Assembly (NCBI GenBank): GCA_900491605.1
Contig: UESW01003833.1
Coordinates: forward strand, 1,760,652-1,824,651
DNA length: 64,000 bases
DNA from: Calamus simplicifolius
Taxonomy: Eukaryota; Streptophyta; Magnoliopsida; Arecales; Arecaceae
Direction of reading: 5' to 3'
Shown: piece after piece, positions 22,817-34,095 of the stretch
Layout: the number at the start of each line of letters is the position of its first letter
How positions within the stretch are numbered: the first letter of the stretch is position 1
Position numbers and translations under genes: made by a program
Notes under the pieces: model-generated
What the model was told of the DNA's origin: nothing
Databases searched by the model: none
Seen by the model: only the letters and a program-made list of their open reading frames with translations

Positions 22817-25141
22817 TGTTGGGTTCTGGTCATGCAGTGGAAGGCTGAATTTTAAAAAATTTTATAACCTTAAAACCCTAATTAATCGAAACCTTAGACC
22901 CAAGACCCCTTGATTATAATAATTAATTAGTCATAAATGTAACATATATGTAGAGGAACATACCTTGATACTTGGTGAAGAAAGAAGGAAGTTGGTTATC
23001 TAATCTTTTCCACTAGGCGCCTAAGTGTTCGCCCTTCAATGGTGATCCACACAAGAATTGGATCAAAGATATGCTCACAAACTTGACTTAAACCTCTTTT
23101 GACTTCTTAACTTCTTGGGTTGCCTCTTAGGATCCATTTTATCTTTTTCTTATGCCTAATAAAACTTGTATTAGGCTAAGAAAAGAGTTGTTCTAAATTG
23201 ACTAAGGCTTGTAGGAAGGGAAGAGGGAGAGAGAAGACTCTTGTCTTAAACAAGGATTGCTAAAAATTATCCCATGCTATCCCATATGTGCCACCTCCTT
23301 TAAATAGTGAATGGGGAGATATCAAATGAAGGAATACAACCCATTCTACGTCCTTCTGAAAGGATATGAATATTTAAATTTATTTCAATTTAAATCAAGA
23401 GACATATCGTTATAATTTTTAGTACCTTTCTCCCTACGCACGCCAACTGATGGAATACTTTTAGCATCCCATCTTAAATCAGATAGCCTTTGATTTTGCC
23501 ATGTGTCAAGATAAGGTTCTTTATGTTTAGATGAACTCATAAATCCCCAAAAGATATGCCTTCTAGTGCTTTAAATTAGAAGGACTTTTAGATGCCTCTT
23601 GAAAATTCTGCACGCATACAGTTTTCTTCCGAGAGTCCCATGTCTCTTGGACTCTATTAATTCAACATTATCCAATCCAATAACATCAAGATAAGGTTCT
23701 CCACGTTCAATGGACCTATAAATCCTAAAAAAATGCCCCTCCTAGAGCCTTAAATTAGAAGGACTCTTAGGCACCTTTTGAAAATTCTGCACGCGTAGAG
23801 TCCCATGTCTCTTGGATTCTATTAATTCAACCTTATCCAATCCAATAAATGGCTGATCATGTCAGAGGTTATCCCAAATTAATTCTAAAATTAATTTGGA
23901 TCAATTAATTAAGCCAGCTCAAATCAATTTCGATCTAAATTGGAGCGATAGTTAGCCACATGTGCTAGCATGCTGATTGGCTAACCAATTAAATTAATTA
24001 ATATTATTAAAATGATTCTTTGATGGATTCCCTTATGTGTGTGACCCATTGGATTCCTCACCTAGCCAGAAATGGGTCTGGGTTTAAATCGATTTAGTTT
24101 GATTAGAAACCGACTAACCGAATTAGGTCAAATCGTGCTAACCCTAGTTGCCAATTCGAACCATCTTTCAAATTGACTCATGAATTAAATAAATTTAATT
24201 CATAAAAACCTACAAGACATGATTGACATCTAGCAATGTGTCATTCCCACCTAGAAAATGAAGAATTTGATGGAATTATCAAAATACCCTTTAGTGGCAA
24301 GTTATTGTGCAATTCAATCCTTCAATCTCTCTTTATCCTGAATAAGTGATGGGTATGAAAAAATATCAAACCCTAATATTTTATTTATTTAAATCTCAAA
24401 TCAATAATAAAGACTCAGAAAATAAAAAAATTAAAAACCTATTCTAATTTCATTTTGCTTTGATCAAAGACTTTTTGAGTCATCATATGATGAGATTACA
24501 TGGGATAACTCCTCTCTTACTAGGAATGATCGATTCCTTGTTGACCTACTTATAACCTTCATACACAATCCTTCATATCCATGAACACCCCGTACATGAC
24601 TTAGCCATGAATGAGTATGAACTAAAATATATATTCATGTGCATAAGATTCTATGGTAATCTTAGGTCTAAGGATCACTTGCACAACTCCCATTAAGAGA
24701 ACTATCTTTTGACAAGTAAGTAAGATCTCCATAAGATGTTCTTAATGCGGATCAATTCAGTGAACTCATAACCTAATGAGCATCACATCCTTGTATTAAT
24801 GTCTCTACACAAGTGGCTGTGATACCAACTATCCTCTTCATTGAGCATACATAGAATGTGCCAATCTTACTGGAATCATCGATCCCCGACTCGATGATCC
24901 TTCGACTGAAAACATTTTAGATTAGAGTTTTTAGGAACTTAGGTCTCATCGTTATTAACTTCATCATAACCCTAATTCTATTGTCCTAACCTTATGGGGT
25001 TCATCATAATCTTAATAAATATAAGACATAACATATGATGAAAAAAAAAATGCCTTTTAATTGATAAAATATCATACATGAGTTGGAAGAAATTATAAAA
25101 AATGCCCTTACATGATTGGCTTTTAGGGCACTACTCTTTCA
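22817..25141 (-). repeat. 5' LTR of the Angela-type Copia (2,325 bp)
   Basis: On the plus strand it begins TGTTGGGTTCTGG next to the primer-binding site and ends CTACTCTTTCA. It therefore reads TG...CA in element sense. It contains a 180-bp tandem duplication (about 23,506-23,685 and 23,686-23,849). Its frames carry no recognisable protein. Confidence 0.8.
23506..23849. repeat. 180-bp tandem duplication inside the Copia LTR
   Basis: Both units start 'tcaagataaggttct' (23,506 and 23,686). They share 'taaattagaaggact', 'gaaaattctgcacgc', 'gagtcccatgtctcttgga' and 'ttatccaatccaata'. The second unit lacks about 14 bp around 'gttttcttccga'. Confidence 0.85.
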
Positions 25142-25244
25142 GACGGCTACAGCTGGTTGGTGGGCCAGGTTTTGTCAGGTGCGGCGCCATAGAAGGTTGA
25201 TAGGCCTGGTCTTATCGAGCATAGTGCCATAGTCGGTAGATGGG

Positions 25245-25434
25245 CCATGTGGTGGCCGTAGGCGGTAGGTAGGCCACGTGGTGACTGCAAGTAGTAGTTG
25301 GGCCACGTGGTGACCGCCGACGCTGGAGTCGATGCCGAGGTTGACGCTGGTATCGATGCCTAGGGTGATGCTAGGGTCGGTGCCGAGGCCTAAGCGGCCA
25401 TGTGGTGATTGCACGCAGTAGGTGGGCCACGTGG
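25245..25434. promoter_or_regulatory. G-box-like array in fragment X1
   Basis: CCACGTGG occurs at 25,274, 25,303 and 25,427, and the variant CCATGTGG at 25,245 and 25,398. Start-to-start steps are 29, 29, 95 and 29 bp. CACGTG is the G-box core bound by plant bZIP and bHLH factors. Function is inferred only from sequence. Confidence 0.45.
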
Positions 25435-25776
25435 TGACCACCGACGCTGTAGTCAATATCGAGGCCGACGCTGGTGTCGATGCCTAGGCTGACGCTAGGG
25501 TCGGTGCCGAGGCCGACACTGGTGTTGGTGCCGAGGCCAACGCTAATGTTGGTGCCATCTCTAGAGGTGACACATCGGCACCTGGAAAATGGCTATCGTT
25601 GTCTATTTTCAGCTTCATCAGTCAATTATTTCCATTAATCCTAACGTGGCTCGCTCAACCACATCAGATGCCCTCTGCTCCTGAGCTTGCATGACCGTAA
25701 TTCCTGTCAAGTGAAAGGAGTGTGGAATTATAGTTGTGGTTGATCCTCACATGCCATTGATTGCAGAGATGTGAAA

Positions 25777-25781
25777 TTGCC
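25777..25781. repeat. Target-site duplication, left, of the chromovirus (TTGCC)
   Basis: It pairs with TTGTC at 32,379-32,383, differing by one C/T transition. Removing the element rejoins a sequence collinear with X2 around 56,395-56,412. Confidence 0.75.
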
Positions 25782-27020
25782 TGGTGCGGACACCAGGCTC
25801 AGGAAGAGGCTTCAACAACTTCAGCTGGATTCTTTATGGATGGAAGATTAAATTAAGTTTTAGTCCTGTATTTATTTTCCATTTGAGCAATTGACTGTAT
25901 TTGTTTGATTGAGTCCTGTTTAAGTTCTTTATTGCAATTGAGTCAAAAGAAGTCCAGCCCAAAAACCCGATCTGGTTCAGCATAAGAAGAATGGGTGCAT
26001 GGTCATGAAGTCACCAACATTGAAGCCATATCATCACGCCACATCAACAAGGAATGTCGCCCAATGAATAGAAAGATTTTGAATTAAGTCAAAGTCTCCA
26101 CAACCACCTCCTCTTATCATGGGACGCCCCACATTCTCCTCTTCGCACGTCTCCTCTTGGAAACCACCTCTACAAATCAAGGGACGTCCATATTGGAAAC
26201 TACCTCCACAAATCATGGGATGCCCACATTGACGTCTCCTCTTGGAAACTACCTTCACAAATCAAGGGATGTCCATATTGAAAACTGCCTCCACAAATTA
26301 TGGGACGCCCACATTGACGCCCATATTGGAAATCGCCTTCACAAATCATGAGACGCCCCACATTCTTCTCTTGGCTAGCCGAGATCTTCTTCCTTTAATG
26401 ATAATATGGTATAAGTGCTTGGTAGTCTATAAAAGGGCTCCTGGCTTTTTGTAAAAAGAAGATGATTAATGAAGTTTTATTGAGAAAATCCCCTGCTTGT
26501 TAGATGGGTCCCCTGTGAGAGGGTAGGCGGGAGGCCTGGTGTCTATTTATATCGTCCACGTTTTATCCTCCTTTCCCCACTTTGCTTCAAGCCCATTTTC
26601 AACCGATCAAGGATCTCCGGCTTCCATGGTTCCAAAGTTGCAGGTTGTTCCCACCATGAATCAAGGTACGAAAGCTTACAATATGGTGGAATCCCTTGTC
26701 ATCCTCAAGTTCCTTCCCTGAGTGCATCGATTTTACTTAAGTTTATTAATTGCTGGGAGAACCCTCTTTAAAATCCTTTCAGATCTGCAATTATTAGATT
26801 TACTTAGCCCTAATCTGAGTGGTTTCTTAACCACAACAATCCACTTCTTTATTACTTTGTTTAAATTCTAAATTTAAACTTTGTTTAGTCTTCTAAGTCC
26901 CCTCCATAAAATTTTTAGTTCTTAAACAATGAGTGAATGCATGTGTTATTTCACTTAATCGTTCATTTAATCTTTACTAATTCTATTAGAAATACATCCC
27001 ACATCGGTTGTCTCACATCA
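25782..27020 (+). repeat. 5' LTR of the chromovirus (1,239 bp)
   Basis: It runs from TGGTGCGGACACC to CTCACATCA and has exactly the length of the 3' LTR. It contains a degenerate tandem repeat at about 26,100-26,350 built on 'ctccacaaatca', 'gggacgcccaca' and 'tggaaac'. Confidence 0.88.
26100..26350 (+). repeat. Degenerate tandem repeat in the chromovirus LTR
   Basis: Five to six units of about 38-50 bp each contain 'acaaatca' followed by 'gggacg' and 'tattggaaa' or 'acattgacg'. It is present again in the 3' LTR at about 31,455-31,715. Confidence 0.8.
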
Positions 27021-27023
27021 TCA

Positions 27024-27035
27024 TGGTATCAGAGC
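27024..27035 (+). other. Primer-binding site of the chromovirus
   Basis: TGGTATCAGAGC lies three bases after the 5' LTR and is a perfect 12-base complement to the 3' end of initiator Met-tRNA. Confidence 0.92.
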
Positions 27036-27589
27036 ATGGTTGGTTAGGGTAAAATTTCTAGTTTTGCTTGCTCGCTGGATTATCTGAATATTGCAGTATA
27101 TGGTATGATGTTTTAATTGTTGCAGCATGTAAAAAATTCAAAATTTTGTGATTTTTATTTTTATAGATTCTTTATAATTCAAAGTATTTTTAAGAATTTT
27201 CTCAGGTATTATTTCGGACTGTAAATTTTCTGCTAGCCGAAATAAGGTCTGAGAATATGTTCTATTTTATTTTCTGACTTGACTGGGTTCCAGGAACTAC
27301 CCAGTAAAGCAATGAATTTTAAATTTAATTGCCTTTCACCTGGAGTATCATTATTGAGTTAAGAATGTTTTGTAAATTTTTTTAAATTTTTTGAATATGT
27401 TAGATAACACTCCCCTCCATCACTTTGGAGTTGCAACACACACAAAAATTCTGTGCATGATTTTAGGATTCATATGAATGTTGCATACATCTCATGATAA
27501 ATCAAGTTAAGGGCTTGTGTGCCTAATTGCACTGCATGACAACTAGGTCAGGTACACCCTACCAAATCCAAGCTTAATCAAGTGCAACC

Positions 27590-28460
27590 ATGGACCAAAA
27601 TTTTGAGACCTTGATGAAAACCCTGAATGATCAAATGGCCCGACTAAACCAGAATCTGACTGATCAATTGATCCGGACCACCCAAAGCATAACTGATCAA
27701 ATGACCCATATCACTTTTAGGCTTGACCAATTAGAGGCAGGTACTCCTACAAGAGCCCATGAGGCCCAAATGGAATTAGAACCTGAACAAGAGTTAAGTA
27801 CGCCCATCAACCCTAGAAGAGTTCTACACCAAGACCTTTTTCCTGAACCCAATCCTAGAAGGCCTAATCAAGAACCTTTCTTTGAGCCAAATCCTAGAAG
27901 ACTCAATTTTAATCGAGTCCATGACCCAAATCCTAGGAGAGCACTCCATGACCCAGCTTATGAGCCAAATCCTAGGAGACCCAATCAGGACCAAATGGAC
28001 CAGTATGACCGAACTCTTAGGAATATTAGATTAGAAGCACCCACTTTTGATGGAAGTCTAGATCCTAAGGTTTATGTAGATTGGGAGGGCGAGATGGATC
28101 AGTATTTTGAGTGGTACAAAATGACTGAGGAAAGGAAGTGCAAATTTGCAAAGCTTAGGTTAGTCCGTCAGGCTCGATTATACTGGGGAAATGTTGAGAG
28201 ATTCATTAGACAGAGAGGTGATGTTCCCATAGTAACCTGGAGAGCAATGAAGCGTAGACTTAGAGAGAAGTACCTTCCCATGACCTACTACCAAAGACTT
28301 CTAGATCAGTGGCAGAGATTGACCCAAGGAACAAAGAGTGTAGCTGAGTATATTTCAAAGTTTGATGAATTTGTGATGAGATGCAATGTCGATGAGTTCG
28401 AATCAGTTACCTTATCTAGATTCAGAGCTGGATTTAGGGAAGAGATCCAGAAAGAGTCCT
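27590..28460 (+). pseudogene. Gypsy gag (retrotransposon gag domain), C-terminus lost
   Basis: Gag builds the particle. The frame opens with ATG at 27,590 and reads about 290 residues: a coiled-coil-like N-terminus with Gln/Asn/Leu heptads (LNDQMARLNQNLTDQL), then five copies of an NPRR motif in the linker at residues 70-135. The retrotransposon gag core follows (PTFDGSLDPKVYVDWEGEMD, LVRQARLYWG, WRAMKRRLREKYLP, SVAEYISKFDEF). At about 28,455 the sequence jumps to RT and the frame ends shortly after out of phase, so the CCHC knuckle is missing. The five NPRR repeats are unusual for this family and may bind RNA. That is inference. Confidence 0.88.
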
Positions 28461-31056
28461 TGTGCAGTTCCAGCCCTATTAACACCTAAAAAGGATGACA
28501 CGTGGAGGATGTGTATCGATAGTCATGCCATAAATAAAATTACAGTAAAATATAGGTTTCTCATTCCCCGCTTGGATGATATGCTAGATATGATGGTCGG
28601 TGCAACTATATTATCCAAGATTGATTTGAAGAGCGGCTATCACCAGGTTAGGATTAGACCAGGGGATGAGTGGAAGACTGCATTTAAGACTAAGGATGGT
28701 TTATTTGAATGGGTAGTGATGCCATTTGGGTTGTCCAATGCACCTAGCACATTTATGAGGATCATGACCCAAGTCCTACGTGCCTTTATGGGAAAATTTG
28801 TAGTAGTATACTTTGATGATATTTTGATTTACAATAGAACTAAGAAAAGCCACTTAGACCACCTTAGGCACGTATGTACAACCCTTAGGAAAGAGAATCT
28901 CTATGCTAATTTGAAGAAGTGTGAGTTCTTAACCCATAGAGTCACTTTCCTAGGTTTCATTGTCACCCCTGATGGAGTTTTAGCTGATCCTGAAAAGATA
29001 AAAGCCATAGTTGAGTGGCCTGTTCCCAAAATTATTCATGATATTCATAGTTTTCATGGTCTAGCCACCTTCTATAGGAGATTCATACGAGGTTTTAGCT
29101 CCATTGTCGCCCCAATAACTGATTATCTTAGGAAGGATAGTTTTAATTGGACCAAAGCAGTTAATAGAGCCTTCCTAGAGATAAAAGATAGAATGACACA
29201 AGCACCTATTTTGAAGTTACCAAACATTACCAAAGTATTCGAGGTAGCTTGTGATGCATCTGGCGTTGGAATAGGTGGAGTTTTAAGCCAAGAAAACCAC
29301 CCCATAGCTTTCTTTAGTGAAAAATTAAATGATGCTAAGCTTAAATATTCCACCTATGATAAAGAACTCTATGCAGTAGTGCAAGCTTTAAAGTATTGGA
29401 GACACTATCTTCTACCGCAAGAATTTGTCCTATTCTCTGATCACGAGGCCCTTAGATTTCTTAGTTCCCATAAGAAGTTGAATCCTATGCATGCCAAATG
29501 GGTAGATACATCCAAGCCTACACTTTTGTCCTGAAACACCATGCCGAAGCTGAGAATAAGGTAGCCGATGCTTTGAGTCGTAGAACCTTACTTTTACATT
29601 CAGTTAGCACTGAAGTTGTTGGATTTGAGAGACTTAAAGATGAGTATGCAACCTGTCCAGACTTTAGTGAAATTTACCAGGCCTTGAGTCAAGGACCATC
29701 TAGTGACTATAGTGATTATATCCTTCTAGATGGTCATCTATTTAAAGAGAACAAGCTCTATATTCCCAAAACTTCCTTGAGAGACTTTCTAGTTTGGGAG
29801 ACCCATGCGGGAGGTTTAGCTGGTCACTTTGGTAGAAATAAGACCATTTTAGCTATTGAAGACCAATTTTTGCCTAGGACTTAAGAGACAAGTTGCCCAG
29901 ATAGTGGCCAAGTGTTGAACTTGTGCTGTTGGCAAGCAGCAGAAGCAAAATACTGGACTCTATACACCCTTACCTGTACCCGATTGTCCCTGGCAGGACC
30001 TTAGCATGGATTTCATATTAGGCCTACCTAAGACCCAGCGGAAACATGATTCGATCTTTGTTGTGGTTGATAGGTTCTCAAAAATGGCTCACTTCATCCC
30101 TTGTTCCCAAACCGTTGATGCCTCTAGAGTTGCCAAACTTTTTCTAGATGGAGTGGTAAAGCTACATGGTCTGCCTAAAACCATAGTGTCTGATAGGGAT
30201 GTCAAATTCACCAGCTACTTTTGGAAAACCCTATGGCATTTGTTAGGTACCAAATTGAAATTCTCCACTGCCTACCACCCCCAAACTGATGGCCAGACTG
30301 AAGTCATAAATAGGAGTCTAGGCAACCTACTGAGGTGTCTTGTAGGAGAACATTTAGGAAACTAGGATTTATTATTACCTCGTGCTGAGTTTGCATACAA
30401 CAGTTCAGTCAATAGGTCTACTGGAAAAAGCCCCTTTGAGATTGTCCATGGTTATAAACCTATAAGACCTATCGACCTCATTCCATTACCATCACATGCA
30501 CGAGTATCTGAGTCCGCTGAGTCATATGCACAGCATATTAAGGAGTTGCATAAAGAAATTAGTAAAAATATTCAAATGAGCAATGAAGTATATACATGTG
30601 GCTAACTCACGTAAAAGAATGAAGGAATTTAATGAAGAAGACTCTGTAATGATTAAACTTAGACATGAAAGGTTCCCACTGGGAACTATGAAGAAACTAC
30701 ACGCCCGGGGAGCTGGACTTTTCAAAGTAATAAAGAAAGTAGGACCTAATGCATATGTTTTAGAGTTACTACCAGATTATGGCATTAGTTCCATATTTAA
30801 TATTTCAGATCTGAAAGAATACAAAGAACCGGCATTAATTCCTAGTGAGCCTTTTGGGCCTTATCCTGCCTTTGAGAGTGAAACCCTACCTGAGTGTCCA
30901 CCAGCAATTCCACCAGACCGGAGAGACAGAGTTGAACGTATTTTGGATGACCAGGAAATTACCACAAAAAATAAAGGCTATCAATGTTACCTGGTTCATT
31001 GGCAAGGCCGACCTGAATCCGAGGACTCTTGGATCACCCGAGAGGATCTTCAATAA
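28461..31056 (+). pseudogene. Gypsy pol: RT, RNase H, integrase and chromodomain
   Basis: In order: RT from PCAVPALLTPKKDDTWRMC through LDMMVGATILSKIDLKSGYH and the active site VVYFDDILIYN. RNase H of the Ty3 type follows (VACDASGVGIGGVL, YSTYDKELYAVV, LFSDHEALRFL). Next come the integrase HHCC region with AGHFGRNKT and the catalytic core (MDFILGLPKTQRKHDSI, IVSDRDVKFTS, TAYHPQTDGQTEVINR). Last is a C-terminal chromodomain (YLVHWQGRPESEDSW) ending at 31,056. Disruptions are frameshifts near 29,500, 29,880 and 30,590, a TGA in the Cys-x-x-Cys region near 29,915 and a TAG at 30,363-30,365 where Trp is usual. The protease and first part of RT are deleted. The chromodomain places it among chromoviruses, which target marked heterochromatin. 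Confidence 0.9.
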
Positions 31057-31139
31057 ATTGCACTTGACTTATTAGAGAAATATCATGGACAGATTGATCC
31101 TTACTCAACAGGGTTGAGTTCCTCCCACCCGAAGAGAAT

Positions 31140-32378
31140 TGGTGCGGACATCAGGCTCAGGAGGAGGCTTCAACAACTTTAGCTAGATTCTTTATGGATG
31201 GAAGATTAAATTAAGTTTTAGTCTTGTATTTATTTTCCATTTGAGCAATTGACTGTATTTGTTTGATTGAGTCTTGTTTAAGTTTTTTATTGCAATTGAG
31301 TCAAAAGGAGTCCAGCCCAAAAATCCGATCTGGTTCAACACAAGAAGAATGGGTGCATAATCATGAAGTCACCAACATTAAAGCCATATCATCACGCCAC
31401 ATCAACAAGGAATGTCGCCCAATGAATAGAAAGATTTTGAATCAAGTCAAAGTCTCCACAACCACCTCCTCTTATCATGGGATGCCCCACATTCTCCTCT
31501 TCGCATGTCTCCTCTTGGAAACCACCTCCATAAATCAAGGGACGTCTATATTGGAAACTGTTTCCACAAATCATGGGATGTCACATTGATGTCTCCTCTT
31601 GGAAACCACCTCCACAAATCAAGGGGCGTCCATATTGGAAATGGCCTCCACAAATCATGGGATGCCCACATTGACGCCCATATTGGAAACCGCCTCCACA
31701 AATCATGAGATGCCCCACATTCTTCTCTTGGCTGGTTGAGATCTTCTTCCTCTAATGATAATATGGTGTAAGTGCTTGGTAGTCTATAAAAAGGGCTCCT
31801 GACTTTTTGTAAAAAGAAGATGATTAATGAAGTTTTCTTGAAAAAATCCCCTGCTTATTAGATGGGTCCCCTGTGAGAGGGTAGGCGTGAGGCCTGGTGT
31901 CTATTTACATTGTCCACGTTTTATCCTCCTTTCCCTACTTTGCTTCAAGCCAATTTTCAATCGATCAAGGATCCCCGGCTTCCATGATTCCAAAGTTGCA
32001 GGTTGTTCCCATCATGAATTAAGGTACGAAAGCTTACAATATGGTGGAATTCATTGTCATCCTCAAGTTCCTTCCCTAAGTGCATCAATTTTACTTAAGT
32101 TTATTAATTGCTGGGAGAACCCTCTTTAAAATCCTTTCAGATATGCAATTATTGGATTTACTTAGCCCTAATCTGAGTGGTTTCTTAACCATAATGATCC
32201 GCTTCTTTATTTCTTTGTTTAAATTCTAAATTCAAACTTTGTTTAGTCTTCTAAGTCCTCTCCATAAAATTTTTAGTTATTAAACAATGAGTGAATGCAT
32301 GTGTTATTTCACTTAATTGTTCATTTAATCTTTACTAATTCTATTAGAAATACATTCCACGTCGGTTGTCCCACGTCA
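31140..32378 (+). repeat. 3' LTR of the chromovirus (1,239 bp)
   Basis: It runs from TGGTGCGGACATC to CCCACGTCA. It is preceded by a weak purine-rich stretch at about 31,131-31,139 that may serve as the polypurine tract. Confidence 0.88.
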
Positions 32379-32383
32379 TTGTC
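32379..32383. repeat. Target-site duplication, right, of the chromovirus (TTGTC)
   Basis: Partner of TTGCC at 25,777-25,781. Confidence 0.75.
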
Positions 32384-32518
32384 TCCAAAGGGAGATAACT
32401 CTTTAATATTTGTGGAGGTATGGGGCGTCGTAACACCACCACTCTATCATCTATCACCATCGAATCGAGAAGATCTTCCTTAGAATCGAGGAGATTTCTC
32501 TTGGAATCAAGAAGATCG
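32384..32518 (+). mobile_element. Tat-type Gypsy fragment X1, part 2
   Basis: It is collinear with X2 at about 56,403-56,552: 'agataact', 'tttaat.tttgtgga', 'gtcgtaac.ccaccactctat' and 'gaggagat.tctct'. It is interrupted at 32,519 by Sirevirus A and resumes at 53,227. Confidence 0.8.
32514..32518. repeat. Target-site duplication, left, of Sirevirus A (GATCG)
   Basis: Identical GATCG lies at 53,227-53,231 beyond the other LTR. The 20.7-kb distance is explained by the nested Sirevirus B. Confidence 0.88.
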
Positions 32519-34095
32519 TGTTGGCCCAGATGGCAACCCAAGAGGGGGGGTGAATTGGGTTCTTAAAAAAAAAAAATTAGCTCTTTAAAAAAAAAACTTT
32601 TTGCTTTGATATGTAAGAGCTTAAGTGTAAAGTAGATAAATGCTAATCACAAATAAATAAGATAGAGGGAGACTAAGAAACAAAGCACGACAAACACAAA
32701 GATTTTATAGTGGTTCGGTGTATCCAACACATACGTCCACTCCCAAGCTTCACTTGGGTCCACACTATAATCCTTTTGATTACAGTCAAGTTGTTTTACA
32801 AGCTCACAACTCAAAACTTGTTGTTTCCCCTGGGATCACAACGAACCCAGCTGATTTTCGGGCTCACCTGCACACAACCCAACAATAAGCTATCCTTAGC
32901 TTGTACCGAGGTATACTACCTTTACTAATTCAATCCCCCGATTGAATTAGCAAACACTAATGAAAAATAGAGTTTAAGTACATAGCAGCTCCTCAAATAA
33001 GCAAATACAAATAAACAATAAACTAAACAAGGATAAGAAAATCCTATTTGAAGCTCTTTGAATGCATGCTTTTCTTCTTTCTTCTTTTCCTCTTCTCCTT
33101 TGAAAGATTGAATCAGGGCCTCAGCTCAGATTCTTCAGAAATTTGCAGTTGAGAAGTTGAGGATTTGGGGCTTTTGCTATCTTTCTTCTAAAGATGGAAA
33201 TCTCCTTAATTTGAACTTGAGAAGCTTGTGGATTTCTCTTTGAGCTTTCTGAGGTTGATGGATATGAGCTCTAAGTCTTTCCTCTTGATTTCTCTCTCTT
33301 TTTCACAAAGTATTTTTCTTGATTTTTCTCCTCTTTTCTCTTGTATATCATCTCTTTTTCAAACGGACGATTTTTCCTTTTTATAGATTTCTTAATCCAG
33401 GTTTAGGTGGGAAATATAGCCGTTGTGAGTTGTTTGGATCTCTCTACACACAAAGAAAATAGTCGTTAGAGGTTAGGTAAAAAGAATCTTACCATTGGAG
33501 TCTGTTCTGACAGATAAAAAATCCGTTCCTGACAGGTTGGAGTCGGCTCCAACTTTTCAGGTGTCGGCTCCAAGTCGGGTATCCAAAAATAAAAAATAAA
33601 AAGTTGTTAAGGAGTTGGCTCCGAAAAAGTTAAATGTCGGCTCGCTGCTTTCAGGGGTCGGCTTCGCAATCCGAAGGTGTCGGCTCTAGAAATGCTCATA
33701 AAAACACGCTCTCTGTTCTCAGATTAGAGTCAGCTCCAGAAAATCAGGTTTCGGCTCCCGAATACTGGGTGTCAGCTCCAAAAACTGAAATAGAATATGC
33801 TTCTCTGCATCTCAGGTTGGAGTCAGCTCTGAAACTCTGGGTGTCGACTCTAGACTGTGCCAAAATTTTAGAAAACTTCTAATACGCCTTGGGGTCGGCT
33901 CCTGACCATTTGGGTGTCGACTCCAAGCTCTGAACTTTAAAAATTCTTTTGACATTTTGATTCAAAACTTGTTTCTTTATTCCTTTTGATTGATCAAACA
34001 TTTTTAATCCCTGTAACACTTGTTAAATCTATTAGAAACATAGTAAATATACTCATGTCTTTTATTAATCATCAAAATCAATACTTGAGTCAACA
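32519..34095 (-). repeat. 3' LTR of Sirevirus A (1,577 bp)
   Basis: On the plus strand it begins TGTTGGCCCAGATGG and ends CTTGAGTCAACA, next to a polypurine tract. A TATA-type box (tttttata on the plus strand) lies at 33,378-33,385, with the box array (33,539-33,924) upstream of it in element sense. Confidence 0.92.
33539..33924 (-). promoter_or_regulatory. U3 array of 13 phased DRE-like boxes (LTR A, 3' copy)
   Basis: Box starts on the plus strand are 33,539, 33,560, 33,611, 33,633, 33,654, 33,676, 33,726, 33,747, 33,768, 33,819, 33,840, 33,891 and 33,913. The element-sense consensus is GGAGCCGACWCC. Steps are 21-22 or 50-51 bp. GCCGAC is the DRE/CRT core. The function as a promoter array is inferred. 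Confidence 0.7.

Larger units (their letters stand above)
20056..25141 (-). mobile_element. Angela-type Ty1/Copia retrotransposon, 3' half missing
   Basis: On the minus strand this is a 5' LTR (22,817-25,141), a primer-binding site, gag and the protease-integrase part of pol. Reverse transcriptase, RNase H and the 3' LTR are missing because the element is cut within integrase by the CACTA-like sequence. The LTR starts (element sense) with 'tgaaagagtagtgcccta', a start I associate with long-LTR Copia elements in monocots. Its outer edge abuts the Tat-type fragment X1. Confidence 0.85.
25142..25781 (+). mobile_element. Tat-type Gypsy fragment X1, part 1 (LTR/leader region)
   Basis: This aligns by eye with 55,861-56,402 of fragment X2. 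Shared blocks include 'cttgtcaggtg', 'ggccacgtggtgac', 'gacacatcg', 'tggctatc', 'tgtctattttcagct', 'cctaacgtggctcg' and 'ttgatcctcac'. It contains repeated CCACGTGG/CCATGTGG boxes and a 24-bp-unit tandem repeat (about 25,320-25,560). It is interrupted at its right end by the chromovirus and continues at 32,384. Confidence 0.75.
25782..32378 (+). mobile_element. Chromovirus-type Ty3/Gypsy retrotransposon, internally deleted
   Basis: Two 1,239-bp LTRs flank a 4.1-kb interior with a tRNA-Met primer-binding site, gag, RT, RNase H, integrase and a C-terminal chromodomain, all on the plus strand. The zinc knuckle, protease and N-terminal RT region are deleted at about 28,455. The element sits inside fragment X1 with a 5-bp duplication. 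In the first roughly 210 LTR bases I count 11 differences between the two LTRs, all transitions. Confidence 0.92.

Noticed and set aside
27024..27035. tRNA gene near the TGGTATCAGAGC sequences
   Set aside because: These 12-base matches to the Met-tRNA 3' end are primer-binding sites next to LTRs. No cloverleaf surrounds them.
30522..30725. 67-codon minus frame in the chromovirus
   Set aside because: It is antisense to integrase C-terminal coding sequence with no independent support.
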